The position numbers and the translations under genes were made by a program. Shown here in pieces: positions 14,615 through 23,140 of a DNA stretch of 64,000 bases. The stretch spans positions 40,739 through 104,738 of the forward strand of contig DATLQK010000034.1 in NCBI GenBank assembly GCA_035535195.1. Direction: 5' to 3'. Source of the DNA: JACDAN01 sp035535195. Lineage in GTDB: Bacteria; Actinomycetota; Thermoleophilia; Gaiellales; Gaiellaceae. Under the pieces are notes generated by a model. The model was not told the origin of the DNA and searched no databases. It saw only the letters and a list, made by a program, of their open reading frames with translations. Each line of letters opens with the position of its first letter. Position 1 is the first letter of the stretch.

Positions 14615-17095
14615 ATGAGCGTTGCAGTAGCAGGCCCGACCAAGGTCTCCGTGGAGATCGGTGGTCAGGAGCTGAGCTTCGAGACCGGCAAGCTGGCCAA
14701 GCAGGCCGACGGCGCCGTGGTCGTCCGTTCGGGCGACACGATGGTGCTGGCGACGGCGCAGGGGCGGATGGAGGCGCGCGAGGGCGCGGACTTCTTCCCG
14801 CTCACCGTCGACGTCGAGGAGCGCATGTACGCCGCGGGGAAGATCCCCGGCGGCTTCTTCAAGCGTGAGGGGCGCCCCACCGAGCGGGCGATCCTGACCG
14901 CGCGGATGATCGACCGCCCGATTCGGCCGCTGTGGCCGAAGGGCTTCCGCAACGAGGTACAGGTGATCTGCACCGTCCTCTCCGCGGACATGGTCGTCCC
15001 GCACGACATCCTGTGCATCAACGGCGCCTCGGCGGCGCTGATGATCTCGCCGCTGCCCTTCATCGGGCCGGTCGGCGCGGTTCGCGTGGCGCTGGTTGAC
15101 GACGAGTTCGTCTTCAACCCGACGCTCGAGCAGAGCGAGGAGAACGGCGCCCTCGACCTGATCGTCGTCGGCACGAAGGACGGCCTCACGATGGTCGAGT
15201 CCGGCGGCGACGAGATCCCCGAGGAGCGGCTCCTCGAGGCGCTCGAGCTGGCGCACGCCGAGATCGTCCGGATCTGCGAGGTGCAGGAGCAGCTTCGCGA
15301 GCAGGTCGGCAAGCCCAAGTGGATCGACCCCGACGTTACGGCCGAGCTCGAGCAGCGCCTCGCCGGCCGCATCCGCGAGTCCATCCAGGAGGTCGGCCTC
15401 CGCGAGGCCGCCGCGACCGTGGAGGAGATCCTCACGGAGGAGACCCCGGCGATCGAGATGACCTCGAGCGAAGACGACATCGTCAAAGGAGTCCAGTACA
15501 AGCAGAGCCTCGACCAGATCCTCGATCGCGAGCGCATGGCCGCCGTCGAGCGGCCGGTCCGCGACCAGTTCGAGGACGCGCTCCGCGAACTGACCGAGGC
15601 CGAGCAGGACTCGAAGGAGCTGCGCTCAGCCAAGCGCCGGCTGCTCTTCGACCGGATCATCGAGACGGTCGAGCTGCCGTTCCCGGTCGGCCCGGCGACG
15701 GTCGATGGCGAAGGCCCCGTCGTCAAGGACTCGCTCACCCGTTCCTGGGTGAAGCGGGCCGCCGAGGCGATCTACAAGGACCTCGTCCGGAAGAAGATCG
15801 CCGTGGACAAGCGGCGCCCGGACGGTCGTGCCGCCGACGAGATCAGGCCGATCGAGTGTGAGGTCGGAGTGGCGCCACGCACGCACGGCTCGGGGCTCTT
15901 CACCCGCGGCCAAACGCAGATCATGTCGCTGCTCACGCTCGGCACCGCCAAGGAGGGTCAGCGGATCGACGACCTCTCCCTCGAGCAGGAGCGGCGGTTC
16001 ATGCACCACTACAACTTCCCGCCCTACTCGGTCGGCGAGACCGGGTTCATGCGGGGGCCGAAGCGCCGCGACATCGGCCACGGTGCGCTCGCGCAGCGGG
16101 CGCTGGAGCCGATCATTCCGGCGCCGGAGGACTTCCCGTACACGATCCGCATCGTCTCCGAGACGCTCGAGTCGAACGGCTCGTCGTCGATGGGCTCGGT
16201 CTGCGGCTCGACGCTCGCCCTGATGGACGCCGGCGTTCCGATCAAGGAGCCGGTCGGCGGCATCGCCATGGGCCTCGTCAAGGAGGGCGACGACTACGTG
16301 ATCCTGACGGATATCCAGGGCGCGGAAGACCATCTCGGCGACATGGACTTCAAGGTCGCCGGCACCCGTGACGGTGTGACCGCGCTCCAGATGGACATCA
16401 AGATCACCGGCGTCACGCAGGAGATCATGCGGAGCGCGCTCGAGCAGGCCAAGCGGGCCCGCGAGTCCATCCTCGACAAGATGCTGGAGGCGATCTCCGA
16501 GCCGCGCGGCGAGCTCCGGGGCCATGCGCCGCGCATCTCGACGATCAAGATCAACCCGGACTTCATCGGGATGGTGATCGGCAAGGGCGGCGAGACGATT
16601 CGCGCGCTCGAGGGCGACTACGACGTCCAGATCGACATCGAGGAGGACGGCACGATCCTCATCTACGCGACCGAGGGTGACAAGGCCGAGGCCGCGATGA
16701 CCGCGATCAACGACCTGACGAAGGAGCCGGAGGTGGGGGACACCTACACCGGCAGGGTCGTCAAGACGACGCAGTTCGGCGCCTTCGTCGAGCTGAAGAA
16801 GGGGACGGACGGCCTGCTCCACGTCTCGAACGTCGGCCCGGGCCGGGTCGGCCATATCGAGGACGTGATCAACCGGGGTGACGTGCTCGACGTCGTCGTC
16901 CAGGAGGTCGACAAGGACCGCGGCCGGATCGGCCTCAAGCTGGTCGCGAAGCACGAGAACGGCTCGATGGTCTCCCCAGAGGAGCTGATCGAGCGCGCGA
17001 AGGACGCGCCCGAGCGGCCGCGGGAAGAGCGTCCTCCGCGCCGCGATGGCGATCGCGGGCGCGGCCGCGGCGGCGGTCGCGGCCGGCGCGACTAG
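14615..17095 (+). CDS. pnp: Polyribonucleotide nucleotidyltransferase (PNPase)
   Basis: 826 residues. PNPase degrades RNA 3' to 5' by phosphorolysis. It has two RNase PH domains (about 10-150 and 380-590) around a helical linker, with LTARMIDRPIRPLWPKGF and HYNFPPYSVGETGFMRG. A KH domain follows (INPDFIGMVIGKGGETIRAL), then S1 (GDTYTGRVVKTTQFGAFVEL) and an Arg/Gly-rich tail (about 795-826) that may add RNA affinity. The ATG at 14615 is four bases after GGAGG. Expression is probably controlled by the leader at 14541-14610. Confidence 0.96.
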   Translation: MSVAVAGPTKVSVEIGGQELSFETGKLAKQADGAVVVRSGDTMVLATAQGRMEAREGADFFPLTVDVEERMYAAGKIPGGFFKREGRPTERAILTARMIDRPIRPLWPKGFRNEVQVICTVLSADMVVPHDILCINGASAALMISPLPFIGPVGAVRVALVDDEFVFNPTLEQSEENGALDLIVVGTKDGLTMVESGGDEIPEERLLEALELAHAEIVRICEVQEQLREQVGKPKWIDPDVTAELEQRLAGRIRESIQEVGLREAAATVEEILTEETPAIEMTSSEDDIVKGVQYKQSLDQILDRERMAAVERPVRDQFEDALRELTEAEQDSKELRSAKRRLLFDRIIETVELPFPVGPATVDGEGPVVKDSLTRSWVKRAAEAIYKDLVRKKIAVDKRRPDGRAADEIRPIECEVGVAPRTHGSGLFTRGQTQIMSLLTLGTAKEGQRIDDLSLEQERRFMHHYNFPPYSVGETGFMRGPKRRDIGHGALAQRALEPIIPAPEDFPYTIRIVSETLESNGSSSMGSVCGSTLALMDAGVPIKEPVGGIAMGLVKEGDDYVILTDIQGAEDHLGDMDFKVAGTRDGVTALQMDIKITGVTQEIMRSALEQAKRARESILDKMLEAISEPRGELRGHAPRISTIKINPDFIGMVIGKGGETIRALEGDYDVQIDIEEDGTILIYATEGDKAEAAMTAINDLTKEPEVGDTYTGRVVKTTQFGAFVELKKGTDGLLHVSNVGPGRVGHIEDVINRGDVLDVVVQEVDKDRGRIGLKLVAKHENGSMVSPEELIERAKDAPERPREERPPRRDGDRGRGRGGGRGRRD

Positions 17096-17102
17096 GGACG
17101 AG

Positions 17103-17126
17103 CGAGGGCGGCGCGAGCCGCCCTCG
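17103..17126 (+). terminator. GC-rich hairpin after pnp
   Basis: GAGGGCGGC (17104-17112) and GCCGCCCTC (17117-17125) pair perfectly around a GCGA tetraloop, extended by one C-G pair. There is no T-tract. It lies between the convergent pnp and sugar dehydrogenase genes. The remaining bases to 17315 show no gene. Confidence 0.5.
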
Positions 17127-17315
17127 TCACGTCAGCGCCTGTTGACAGTCCGCGTGGGTGAAAACGCGAACGGGAAGGGTTCAGCCAGTTAGCGCCAACT
17201 TCCGTGGGCAGCAAACAGAAGATTTGCGTACTTTCGACCGTGCTGGGCTCACCTGTGGACGGTTCGGGCGTTCTGTGGACGACTGCGCGCCGGCGAGGCC
17301 TCGGCCAGCCGTCGT

Positions 17316-19787
17316 CTAGCGGTTCCTGCGCGCCGGCCCGCGGCTGACGACGACCGCGACCCTCGCGCCGTTCGAGAGCCTCCGGCGCGCGCGTGGGTTC
17401 TGCGTCCGGACGCGCTGCCTCGGCGCCGTCGAGTAGACCCACCTGACAACGCCGAGCCGGCACCGGCTCGCCCGGAGCGCACGGCTCGCTGTGGCAAGCC
17501 GGAGCGCGACGAGCCTCGGAACGACGCACGGAGCAAGCGCGGGTGACCGGACGACGGGCGCCGGTGGCGCGGGTGGTAGGGGTGGCGGGGGCGGCGGCGA
17601 AGCCGGCGGCGGCGGCGGTTGCGGCTGTGGCGACGCCGCAAAGTTCGCCGTGTAGGCAGTCGTCACCGCCGGAGCGACGATCGTCTGGCCGCGGGCGCCG
17701 CCGTTCGACCAGGCCGCGAAGAGCAGGCCGGCCTGAGGCGTCGGCGCCGACACGTCGACGTGGGAGCCGACGATCACGGTGCGGTCGAACGGCGCCGGCC
17801 CGGCCGCGCTTCCGACGACGAGCTGAAGCCCCGCCGGCTCCGTCAGGAAACGCAGCAGAACCGTGAGCGGGTCGAGCCGGACGCTCTTCGTCGTCGACAG
17901 CCCCTCGGAGTCCGTCGCGGTCAGCGTGAGCTCGAGGTAGGACGGGTAGTCGTGGTCCGGCGCGGCGAACGCGCCGCTCGACACGCCGTCGAAGCTTTGG
18001 ACCGCGTGGGTATGACAGGTCGCGGGGCAGTGGTGGAGGACGAGTTGCCAAGTGAGGTTGGAGGCGGGAAGGACGCCCTCGTTCGGGTCCGTGGCCGAGC
18101 CGGAAAAGCTGATCGGGTCACCGACCCGCCAGGTCGTGCCCGCCGTCGGCGCGCTGATCGTCACCTGCGGCGGCGCGTTGTCGGCGCTCACCACGACCGT
18201 CGAACTGCCCGTGCCGCCGTTCCGTGTGTCCGTCACCTTGAGGCGGACGGTGTGAGTCCCCTGCGCGAAGGTGCGGACCGGCCGCGCGGCGGTCGAGTCG
18301 GTCGTCCCGTTGCCGTCGATGTCCCAGGCGTAGGAGAGGCTGGTGCCGCCGTCGCTGTCGCGTGACCCCGTTCCGTCCAGCTGAACCGTGAGCGGAGCGG
18401 GTCCGCTCTGCGGGTCGGCCGTCGCCACCGCGACGGGCGGCTTGAAGCTGATCCGCCGGATCGTGCCGCCGGTGAAGTCAGCATAGAAGAGGTCGCCGCC
18501 GGGGCCGAGCTCGAGCTTGACGGGCCCGTTCGCGTCGGTCTCGAACGCCGCGCGGGTCGCCGGGTCGGGCAGGCCGCCCGCGCCTGCCCGCATCGTCCAG
18601 ATGCAGTTGCGGGAGTAGTCCGCAGCGAAGAGAGCTCCGTCGTAGCCCGGGTAGGACGCGCCCTGATAGAAGGCAAGGCCGGAGATCGACGAGCTGCCGG
18701 CTGCGCAACCGGCGACGGCCTGGTCGTGCCGGTAGGAGAAGTACGGCCCCAGGACGGCGCCGGAAGAGCCGTAGAGCGCCTCGCAGAGCGGCAGGTTCAG
18801 GGCGTCGTACGTGCCCTGAACGGCGCCGCCCTCGTAGCACGGCCAACCGAAGTTCCTCAGGGTGGAGTCGACGGGCACCCGGTTGATCTCCTCGGTCGTA
18901 TCCCAGCCGACGTCCCCGACCCAGAGCTCGTTCGTGCCGGGCCGGCGGGTGAACCGGAAGGGATTCCGGAAGCCGTGGGCCACGATCCGGCGCGCGTTCG
19001 CGTCGCCGTCGAACTGCAGCGGGTTGCCGGAAAGGCCGGCGCCGGTGCGGCGGTCGACGCGGATGATCGAACCGTCGAGGGTGACGGGGTCGCCGCCGCT
19101 TCTCGTCCGCAGGTCCTGCGAGCGCAGCGCGCCGCCCTCGGACGGAGGGTCGCTGCAAGGATTCACGGGGTCGCCGCGCTGGCCGTGGTCGGCGAACGTG
19201 AAGCTCGCGCCGTCGCCGGCACTCGCGTAGAGCGAGCCGTCCGCGCCGAACTCCAGGTCGCCGACGGAGTGGCTCGGGTACTGCTGGCACCAGCCCTCGA
19301 TCAGAACCTGCTCGGAGCCGGTCATCTGGTCGCCTGCGGCCTGGAGCCGGGACAGCCGCCCGCCGATCACACAACCGTCGGTCAGCGGGCCGGGCGGCGT
19401 GGGGCAGAGGTCGCCCCAGGGCTCGCTGTCGTAGGCGTACAGGACGTAGACGTACGGCTCCGTCGGAAAGCCGGGGTCGAGAGCGAAGCCGAGCAGGCCG
19501 CGGTCCCAGTAGTCGTGAACCTTCGCGCCCAGGTCGGCGAAGAGCGCCGGGGTCGTGTCGTCGAGGCTCGCGTAGACGAGGATCCGCCCGTTCTTCTGGG
19601 CCACGAAGACCCGCCCGTCGGGTGAGAACTCGACCGCGGTCGGGTTGGTGAGATCGCTGATCACGGCCGTGTCGCGGAATCCGGAGGGCGGGGTTCCCGC
19701 CGCCGCCACCTCCGGGCTCAGGAGCGCGAGCAGGAAAAGCAGCCCGCATGCAGGGGCTTTCCACCGCCGCGCCGCTCTCGACCCCAA
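17316..19787 (-). CDS. Secreted PQQ-type sugar dehydrogenase with PKD and PASTA-like domains
   Basis: About 823 residues from the TTG at 19787, chosen because it gives a standard Sec signal (RRWKAPACGLLFLLALLSPEVAAAG); longer in-frame starts would run into the divergent peptidase gene. The N-terminal half is a GSDH/soluble glucose dehydrogenase-like beta-propeller with GLLGFALDPGFP, the His-containing HSVGDLEFGADGSLYASAGD, AHGFRNPFRF, GDVGWDTTEEIN and NFGWPCYEGG. A PKD domain follows (SGPAPLTVQLDGTGSRD), further Ig-like sequence, a long Pro-rich linker and a C-terminal PASTA-like domain. It probably oxidises a sugar outside the cell, and the PASTA-like and Pro-rich parts suggest cell-wall contact. 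The substrate is unknown. Confidence 0.8.
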   Translation of the reverse strand: MGSRAARRWKAPACGLLFLLALLSPEVAAAGTPPSGFRDTAVISDLTNPTAVEFSPDGRVFVAQKNGRILVYASLDDTTPALFADLGAKVHDYWDRGLLGFALDPGFPTEPYVYVLYAYDSEPWGDLCPTPPGPLTDGCVIGGRLSRLQAAGDQMTGSEQVLIEGWCQQYPSHSVGDLEFGADGSLYASAGDGASFTFADHGQRGDPVNPCSDPPSEGGALRSQDLRTRSGGDPVTLDGSIIRVDRRTGAGLSGNPLQFDGDANARRIVAHGFRNPFRFTRRPGTNELWVGDVGWDTTEEINRVPVDSTLRNFGWPCYEGGAVQGTYDALNLPLCEALYGSSGAVLGPYFSYRHDQAVAGCAAGSSSISGLAFYQGASYPGYDGALFAADYSRNCIWTMRAGAGGLPDPATRAAFETDANGPVKLELGPGGDLFYADFTGGTIRRISFKPPVAVATADPQSGPAPLTVQLDGTGSRDSDGGTSLSYAWDIDGNGTTDSTAARPVRTFAQGTHTVRLKVTDTRNGGTGSSTVVVSADNAPPQVTISAPTAGTTWRVGDPISFSGSATDPNEGVLPASNLTWQLVLHHCPATCHTHAVQSFDGVSSGAFAAPDHDYPSYLELTLTATDSEGLSTTKSVRLDPLTVLLRFLTEPAGLQLVVGSAAGPAPFDRTVIVGSHVDVSAPTPQAGLLFAAWSNGGARGQTIVAPAVTTAYTANFAASPQPQPPPPPASPPPPPPLPPAPPAPVVRSPALAPCVVPRLVALRLATASRALRASRCRLGVVRWVYSTAPRQRVRTQNPRARRRLSNGARVAVVVSRGPARRNR

Positions 19788-19841
19788 CCTGTTCTCAGAG
19801 TAGACCTCTGCGGCCCCATGTGCCAGAGGGGCAGCGCCGAT

Positions 19842-19847
19842 TACGAT
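19842..19847 (+). promoter_or_regulatory. -10-like box TACGAT, 7 bases before an ATG start
   Basis: TACGAT fits TANNNT and stands seven bases upstream of the M16 peptidase ATG at 19855. No Shine-Dalgarno sequence fits the gene, so a leaderless message is likely. Confidence 0.45.
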
Positions 19848-19854
19848 CCGTCTG

Positions 19855-21147
19855 ATGCAGAAGTACGTTGTCTCCGAGCTCGACTCGGGCCAGCGGGTGA
19901 TCACGGAGCGCCTTACGCACGTGCGCTCCGTCGCGCTCGGCTACTGGATCGGAGCGGGCTCGCGCGACGAGCGCCCTGAGCGAGCCGGCGTCTCCCATTT
20001 CATCGAGCACCTGCTGTTCAAGGGGTCGGAGCGGTACACGGCCCAGGAAATCGCCGAGGTCTTCGACGGGCTGGGCGGCGAGCTGAACGCCGCCACCTCC
20101 CGGGAGCACACCGTCGTCTACGCGCGGGTCGCCGATCACCACCTCGAGACGGCGGTCGACGTGATGAGCGACATGGTCTTCGCGCCGGCTCTCGCCGAGG
20201 TCGACTCCGAGCGCGAGGTCGTGCTCGAGGAGATCGCGATGTACGAGGACCAGCCGCAGGAGCTCGTGCACGATCTGATCGCCGAGGCCGTCTTTGGCGA
20301 CCACCCGCTGGGGCGCCCGGTGATCGGCACGGCCGAGGTGATCTCGACGATCTCGCGCCGCTCGATCACCGCCTCGCACCGCTCGATGTACGTCCCGGGG
20401 AACGTGGTCTTCGCGGCGGCCGGGAATCTCGACGCGAACAAGCTGCTCGGCTTGCTGGAGCAGGCAGAGCAGAAGGTGCGGGAGACGCCCGCGAAAGCTC
20501 GCCGCGTGCGCTCGCCGCTCGTGAAGGCGCCGCCTCCGAGCCTCCGCTTCGTCCGCAAGGACACCGAGCAGTACCACGTCTGCCTGGCGGCGCCGGGCAT
20601 CGCGCGGACGGACCGCCGCCGCTTCGCCGCCTCGCTGCTCGACGCCATCCTCGGCGGCTCCGCCTCCTCGCGCCTCTTCCAGGAGATCCGCGAGAAGCGC
20701 GGCATGGCCTACGCCGTCTACAGCTTCGCCTCCCAGTACACGGACACGGGCCAGTTCGGCCTCTACGTCGGGACCCGGGAGGAGAACCTCCAGGACTGCC
20801 TCGCGATCGCCGCCGAGCAGATCGCCGAGATCGCCGAGGGCAAGCTCAAGCCGAACGAGCTCGACCGCGCGAAGGAGAACCTCAAGGGCCGGATCCTGCT
20901 CTCGATGGAATCGACGTCGAACCGGATGAGCCGGCTCGGGAAGTCGTTGATCACCGACACGGAGCTGCTCTCGCTCGACCGGATCGTCGCGGAGATCGAC
21001 GCCGTGGAGGCGGATGCGCTCGCCGAGCTGGCGGAGATGCTCATGGCGCCCGAGCGCCTCTCGGCCGCCGGCATCGGCCCGAGCGAGGACAAGTTTCTCG
21101 CCGCCGTCGAGCGCGTCAATCCGACGCTCTCGGCCGCCGCGGCGTGA
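19855..21147 (+). CDS. M16 family zinc metallopeptidase
   Basis: 430 residues. M16 enzymes (pitrilysin/processing peptidase type) carry an inverted zinc motif HxxEH, seen here as HFIEH (His48, Glu51, His52), with a downstream Glu in VVLEEIAMYEDQP. The C-terminal half is the inactive-domain homologue with the conserved ILGGSASSRLFQEIREKRGMAY region. The length fits the single-chain two-domain bacterial form. No signal peptide is present. It overlaps dapB by four bases, the order known from several Gram-positive genomes near pnp. Its substrate is unknown. Confidence 0.9.
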   Translation: MQKYVVSELDSGQRVITERLTHVRSVALGYWIGAGSRDERPERAGVSHFIEHLLFKGSERYTAQEIAEVFDGLGGELNAATSREHTVVYARVADHHLETAVDVMSDMVFAPALAEVDSEREVVLEEIAMYEDQPQELVHDLIAEAVFGDHPLGRPVIGTAEVISTISRRSITASHRSMYVPGNVVFAAAGNLDANKLLGLLEQAEQKVRETPAKARRVRSPLVKAPPPSLRFVRKDTEQYHVCLAAPGIARTDRRRFAASLLDAILGGSASSRLFQEIREKRGMAYAVYSFASQYTDTGQFGLYVGTREENLQDCLAIAAEQIAEIAEGKLKPNELDRAKENLKGRILLSMESTSNRMSRLGKSLITDTELLSLDRIVAEIDAVEADALAELAEMLMAPERLSAAGIGPSEDKFLAAVERVNPTLSAAAA

Positions 21148-21746
21148 AGGTAACGCTCAACGGGCGCAGCGGGAAGGTGGGGTCGGTGCTCGCCCCGGCG
21201 CTGGAAGGGGCGGGGCACGAGCTGGTGGAGCTCGGGCAAGCCGACGCGATGGTGGATTTCACGGTGCCCGAGGCGGTGGAGGGAAACGTCCGCGCCGCGC
21301 TCGAGGCAGGCGTCCCTGCGGTCGTCGGAACGACCGGCTGGGATCCCGGCGCGTTCGACGCGCTCGCGAGGGAACGGGGCGTCCAGCTCTTCTACGCGCC
21401 GAACTTCGCGATCGGTGCGGTGCTGATGATGCGGCTCGCCGGCGAGGCCGCGCGATTCCTCCCGCGGGCGGAGGTCGTGGAGCTGCACGCGGAGACGAAG
21501 AAGGACGCGCCTTCGGGGACCGCCAAGGCGACCGCCGAGCGGATCGGGGGCGCCGAGATCCACTCCGTGCGGCTGCCCGGGCTCGTCGCGCACCAGGAGG
21601 TGCTCTTCGGCGGTGAGGGCCAGTTGCTGACGATCCGCCACGACGCGTTCTCCCGTGAGGCCTACGTGCCGGGCGTCCTGCTGGCGCTCGAGAGGCTCCA
21701 CACGTTGCCGGCGGGACTGACCGTGGGGCTTGAGCAACTCCTCTGA
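21144..21746 (+). CDS. dapB: 4-Hydroxy-tetrahydrodipicolinate reductase, short form
   Basis: DapB reduces the DapA product with NAD(P)H in the lysine/diaminopimelate pathway. Visible: the nucleotide loop NGRSGKVG, VDFTVPEA, VGTTGW, YAPNFAIG and the active-site block ELHAETKKDAPSGTA. At 200 residues it is well short of the usual 240-270, mainly through a shortened stretch between the nucleotide loop and VDFT. In the active-site block the usual HH pair is His115-Ala116; the catalytic His and Lys119 are kept. The GTG start at 21144 overlaps the peptidase stop, indicating coupling. Confidence 0.88.
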   Translation: MKVTLNGRSGKVGSVLAPALEGAGHELVELGQADAMVDFTVPEAVEGNVRAALEAGVPAVVGTTGWDPGAFDALARERGVQLFYAPNFAIGAVLMMRLAGEAARFLPRAEVVELHAETKKDAPSGTAKATAERIGGAEIHSVRLPGLVAHQEVLFGGEGQLLTIRHDAFSREAYVPGVLLALERLHTLPAGLTVGLEQLL

Positions 21747-22246
21747 TGGAGCTCGACGTTCAGGACGGCGACATCGCGGCGCTCGAGGTCGACGCGATCG
21801 CCAACGCCGCCAACGACCGGCTCTGGATGGGGAGCGGCGTCGCGGGCGCGATCAAGCGCGCGGGCGGCGAGGAGATCGAGCGCGAGGCGATGCAGCAGGG
21901 ACCGATCGAGGTGGGGGAGGCGGTGGCGACGAGCGGCGGCAGGCTCCCGGCGCGCTGGGTGATCCACGGCGCGGTGATGGGCCAGGACCTCCGAACGAAC
22001 GGCGAGCTCGTGCGGAGGACGACCGAAAGCTGCCTCCGGCTCGCCGACGAGCTCGGCGCCGAGTCGCTCGCACTTCCGGCCTTCGGAACCGGCGTGGGCG
22101 GCTTTCAGGTGGACGAGTGCGCCAGGATCATGGTCGAGGCGGCACGGGCCCACGAGCCGAGGTCGCTGCAGCGTGTCATCTTCGCCGTCTTCGGGCCCGA
22201 CGCGCGAATGGCCTTCGAGGCAGGACTCGCGGCGGGTCGGGAGTAA
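21746..22246 (+). CDS. Macro-domain protein (ADP-ribose binding)
   Basis: 166 residues covering a single macro domain: DAIANAANDRLWMGSGVAGAI resembles the ADP-ribose-binding NAAN...GGGVAGAI motif, and LALPAFGTGVGGF is the second ligand loop. Macro domains bind or hydrolyse ADP-ribose, O-acetyl-ADP-ribose or ADP-ribosyl groups. The gene starts on the last base of the dapB stop and ends nine bases before dapA, so it is embedded in the diaminopimelate operon. A metabolic reason for this position is not obvious. Confidence 0.88.
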   Translation: MELDVQDGDIAALEVDAIANAANDRLWMGSGVAGAIKRAGGEEIEREAMQQGPIEVGEAVATSGGRLPARWVIHGAVMGQDLRTNGELVRRTTESCLRLADELGAESLALPAFGTGVGGFQVDECARIMVEAARAHEPRSLQRVIFAVFGPDARMAFEAGLAAGRE

Positions 22247-22249
22247 GAT
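22244..22249 (+). promoter_or_regulatory. -10-like box TAAGAT, 6 bases before the dapA GTG
   Basis: TAAGAT overlaps the macro-domain stop codon and is exactly six bases before GTG 22256. The same hexamer at the same spacing precedes the ABC ATPase gene at 32469. It would give dapA its own leaderless transcript in addition to operon read-through. Confidence 0.5.
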
Positions 22250-22255
22250 CGAGTC

Positions 22256-23140
22256 GTGCTCGGCGAGGTCCTCACCGCCAGCGTCACGCCGTTCGACTCC
22301 GACGGCGCGGTCAACCTCCCGAAGTTCCGCGAGCTCGCGTCGTTCCTCGTCGACAACGGCTCGGACGGTCTCGTCGTCACCGGTACCACGGGCGAGTCGC
22401 CGACGCTGACGGACGATGAGCGCTTCACGCTCTACGATGCCGCCGTCGAGACGATCGGCGACCGCGCCACGGTCGTCGCCGGAACCGGGACATACGACAC
22501 GCGCCACTCGGTCCACCTGACGGAAAAGGCGCACGAGCTCGGCGTCGACGGCTTCCTGGTCGTGACGCCGTACTACAACAAGCCGCCGCCGCGCGGGATC
22601 GTCGAGCACGTGAAGGCGATCGCCGCGGTGACGGACAAGCCGATCGTCTACTACAACATCCCGGCCCGCGTCGTGAACCTGGTCGAGGTCGAGACGCTGG
22701 CCGAGCTGGCCGAGATCCCGAACGTCGTCGCCGTCAAGCAGGCGTGGGACGACCTCGAGCAGGCGCGCCGGATCGTGGACGAGACGGGGCTCGCGCTCTA
22801 CGCCGGCGACGACAACCTGATCCTCCCATTCCTCCGTGTCGGCGCCACGGGCGGGGTCTGCGTCCACACCCACGTCGTCGGCCCGCAGGTGAAGGAGCAG
22901 GTGACCCGGTTCAAGGCCGGTGACGCCGAGGCGGCGGACCGGATCGACGAGGAGCTCCAGCCGGCCTACGAAATCCTCAGAGTCACCGTCGGCCCGATCG
23001 GGATCAAGGCGGCGCTAAACCTGCTCGGCCACGGCGTCGGCGCTCTGCGGCTGCCGCTCGTCGAGGCGACCGAGGACGAGCAGGCGACGATCCGGGGCTG
23101 TCTCGAGCGCCTCGGGGCGCTCGTCGCGACGCCGGCCTAG
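22256..23140 (+). CDS. dapA: 4-Hydroxy-tetrahydrodipicolinate synthase
   Basis: 294 residues, the usual length. DapA condenses pyruvate with aspartate semialdehyde. The TIM-barrel signatures are present: VVTGTTGESPTLTDDER, TPYYNKPPPRG, VYYNIPAR and the Schiff-base Lys in NVVAVKQAWDD. GTG 22256 was chosen from the family start. The dapB-macro-dapA order and tight spacing suggest one unit. It ends immediately against the convergent HD-GYP gene with no intergenic space. Confidence 0.95.
   Translation: MLGEVLTASVTPFDSDGAVNLPKFRELASFLVDNGSDGLVVTGTTGESPTLTDDERFTLYDAAVETIGDRATVVAGTGTYDTRHSVHLTEKAHELGVDGFLVVTPYYNKPPPRGIVEHVKAIAAVTDKPIVYYNIPARVVNLVEVETLAELAEIPNVVAVKQAWDDLEQARRIVDETGLALYAGDDNLILPFLRVGATGGVCVHTHVVGPQVKEQVTRFKAGDAEAADRIDEELQPAYEILRVTVGPIGIKAALNLLGHGVGALRLPLVEATEDEQATIRGCLERLGALVATPA

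Noticed and set aside
17140..17180. TTGACA near 17142 as a promoter
   Set aside because: No -10-like box at suitable distance and no plus-strand gene follows; the region lies between two convergent genes.
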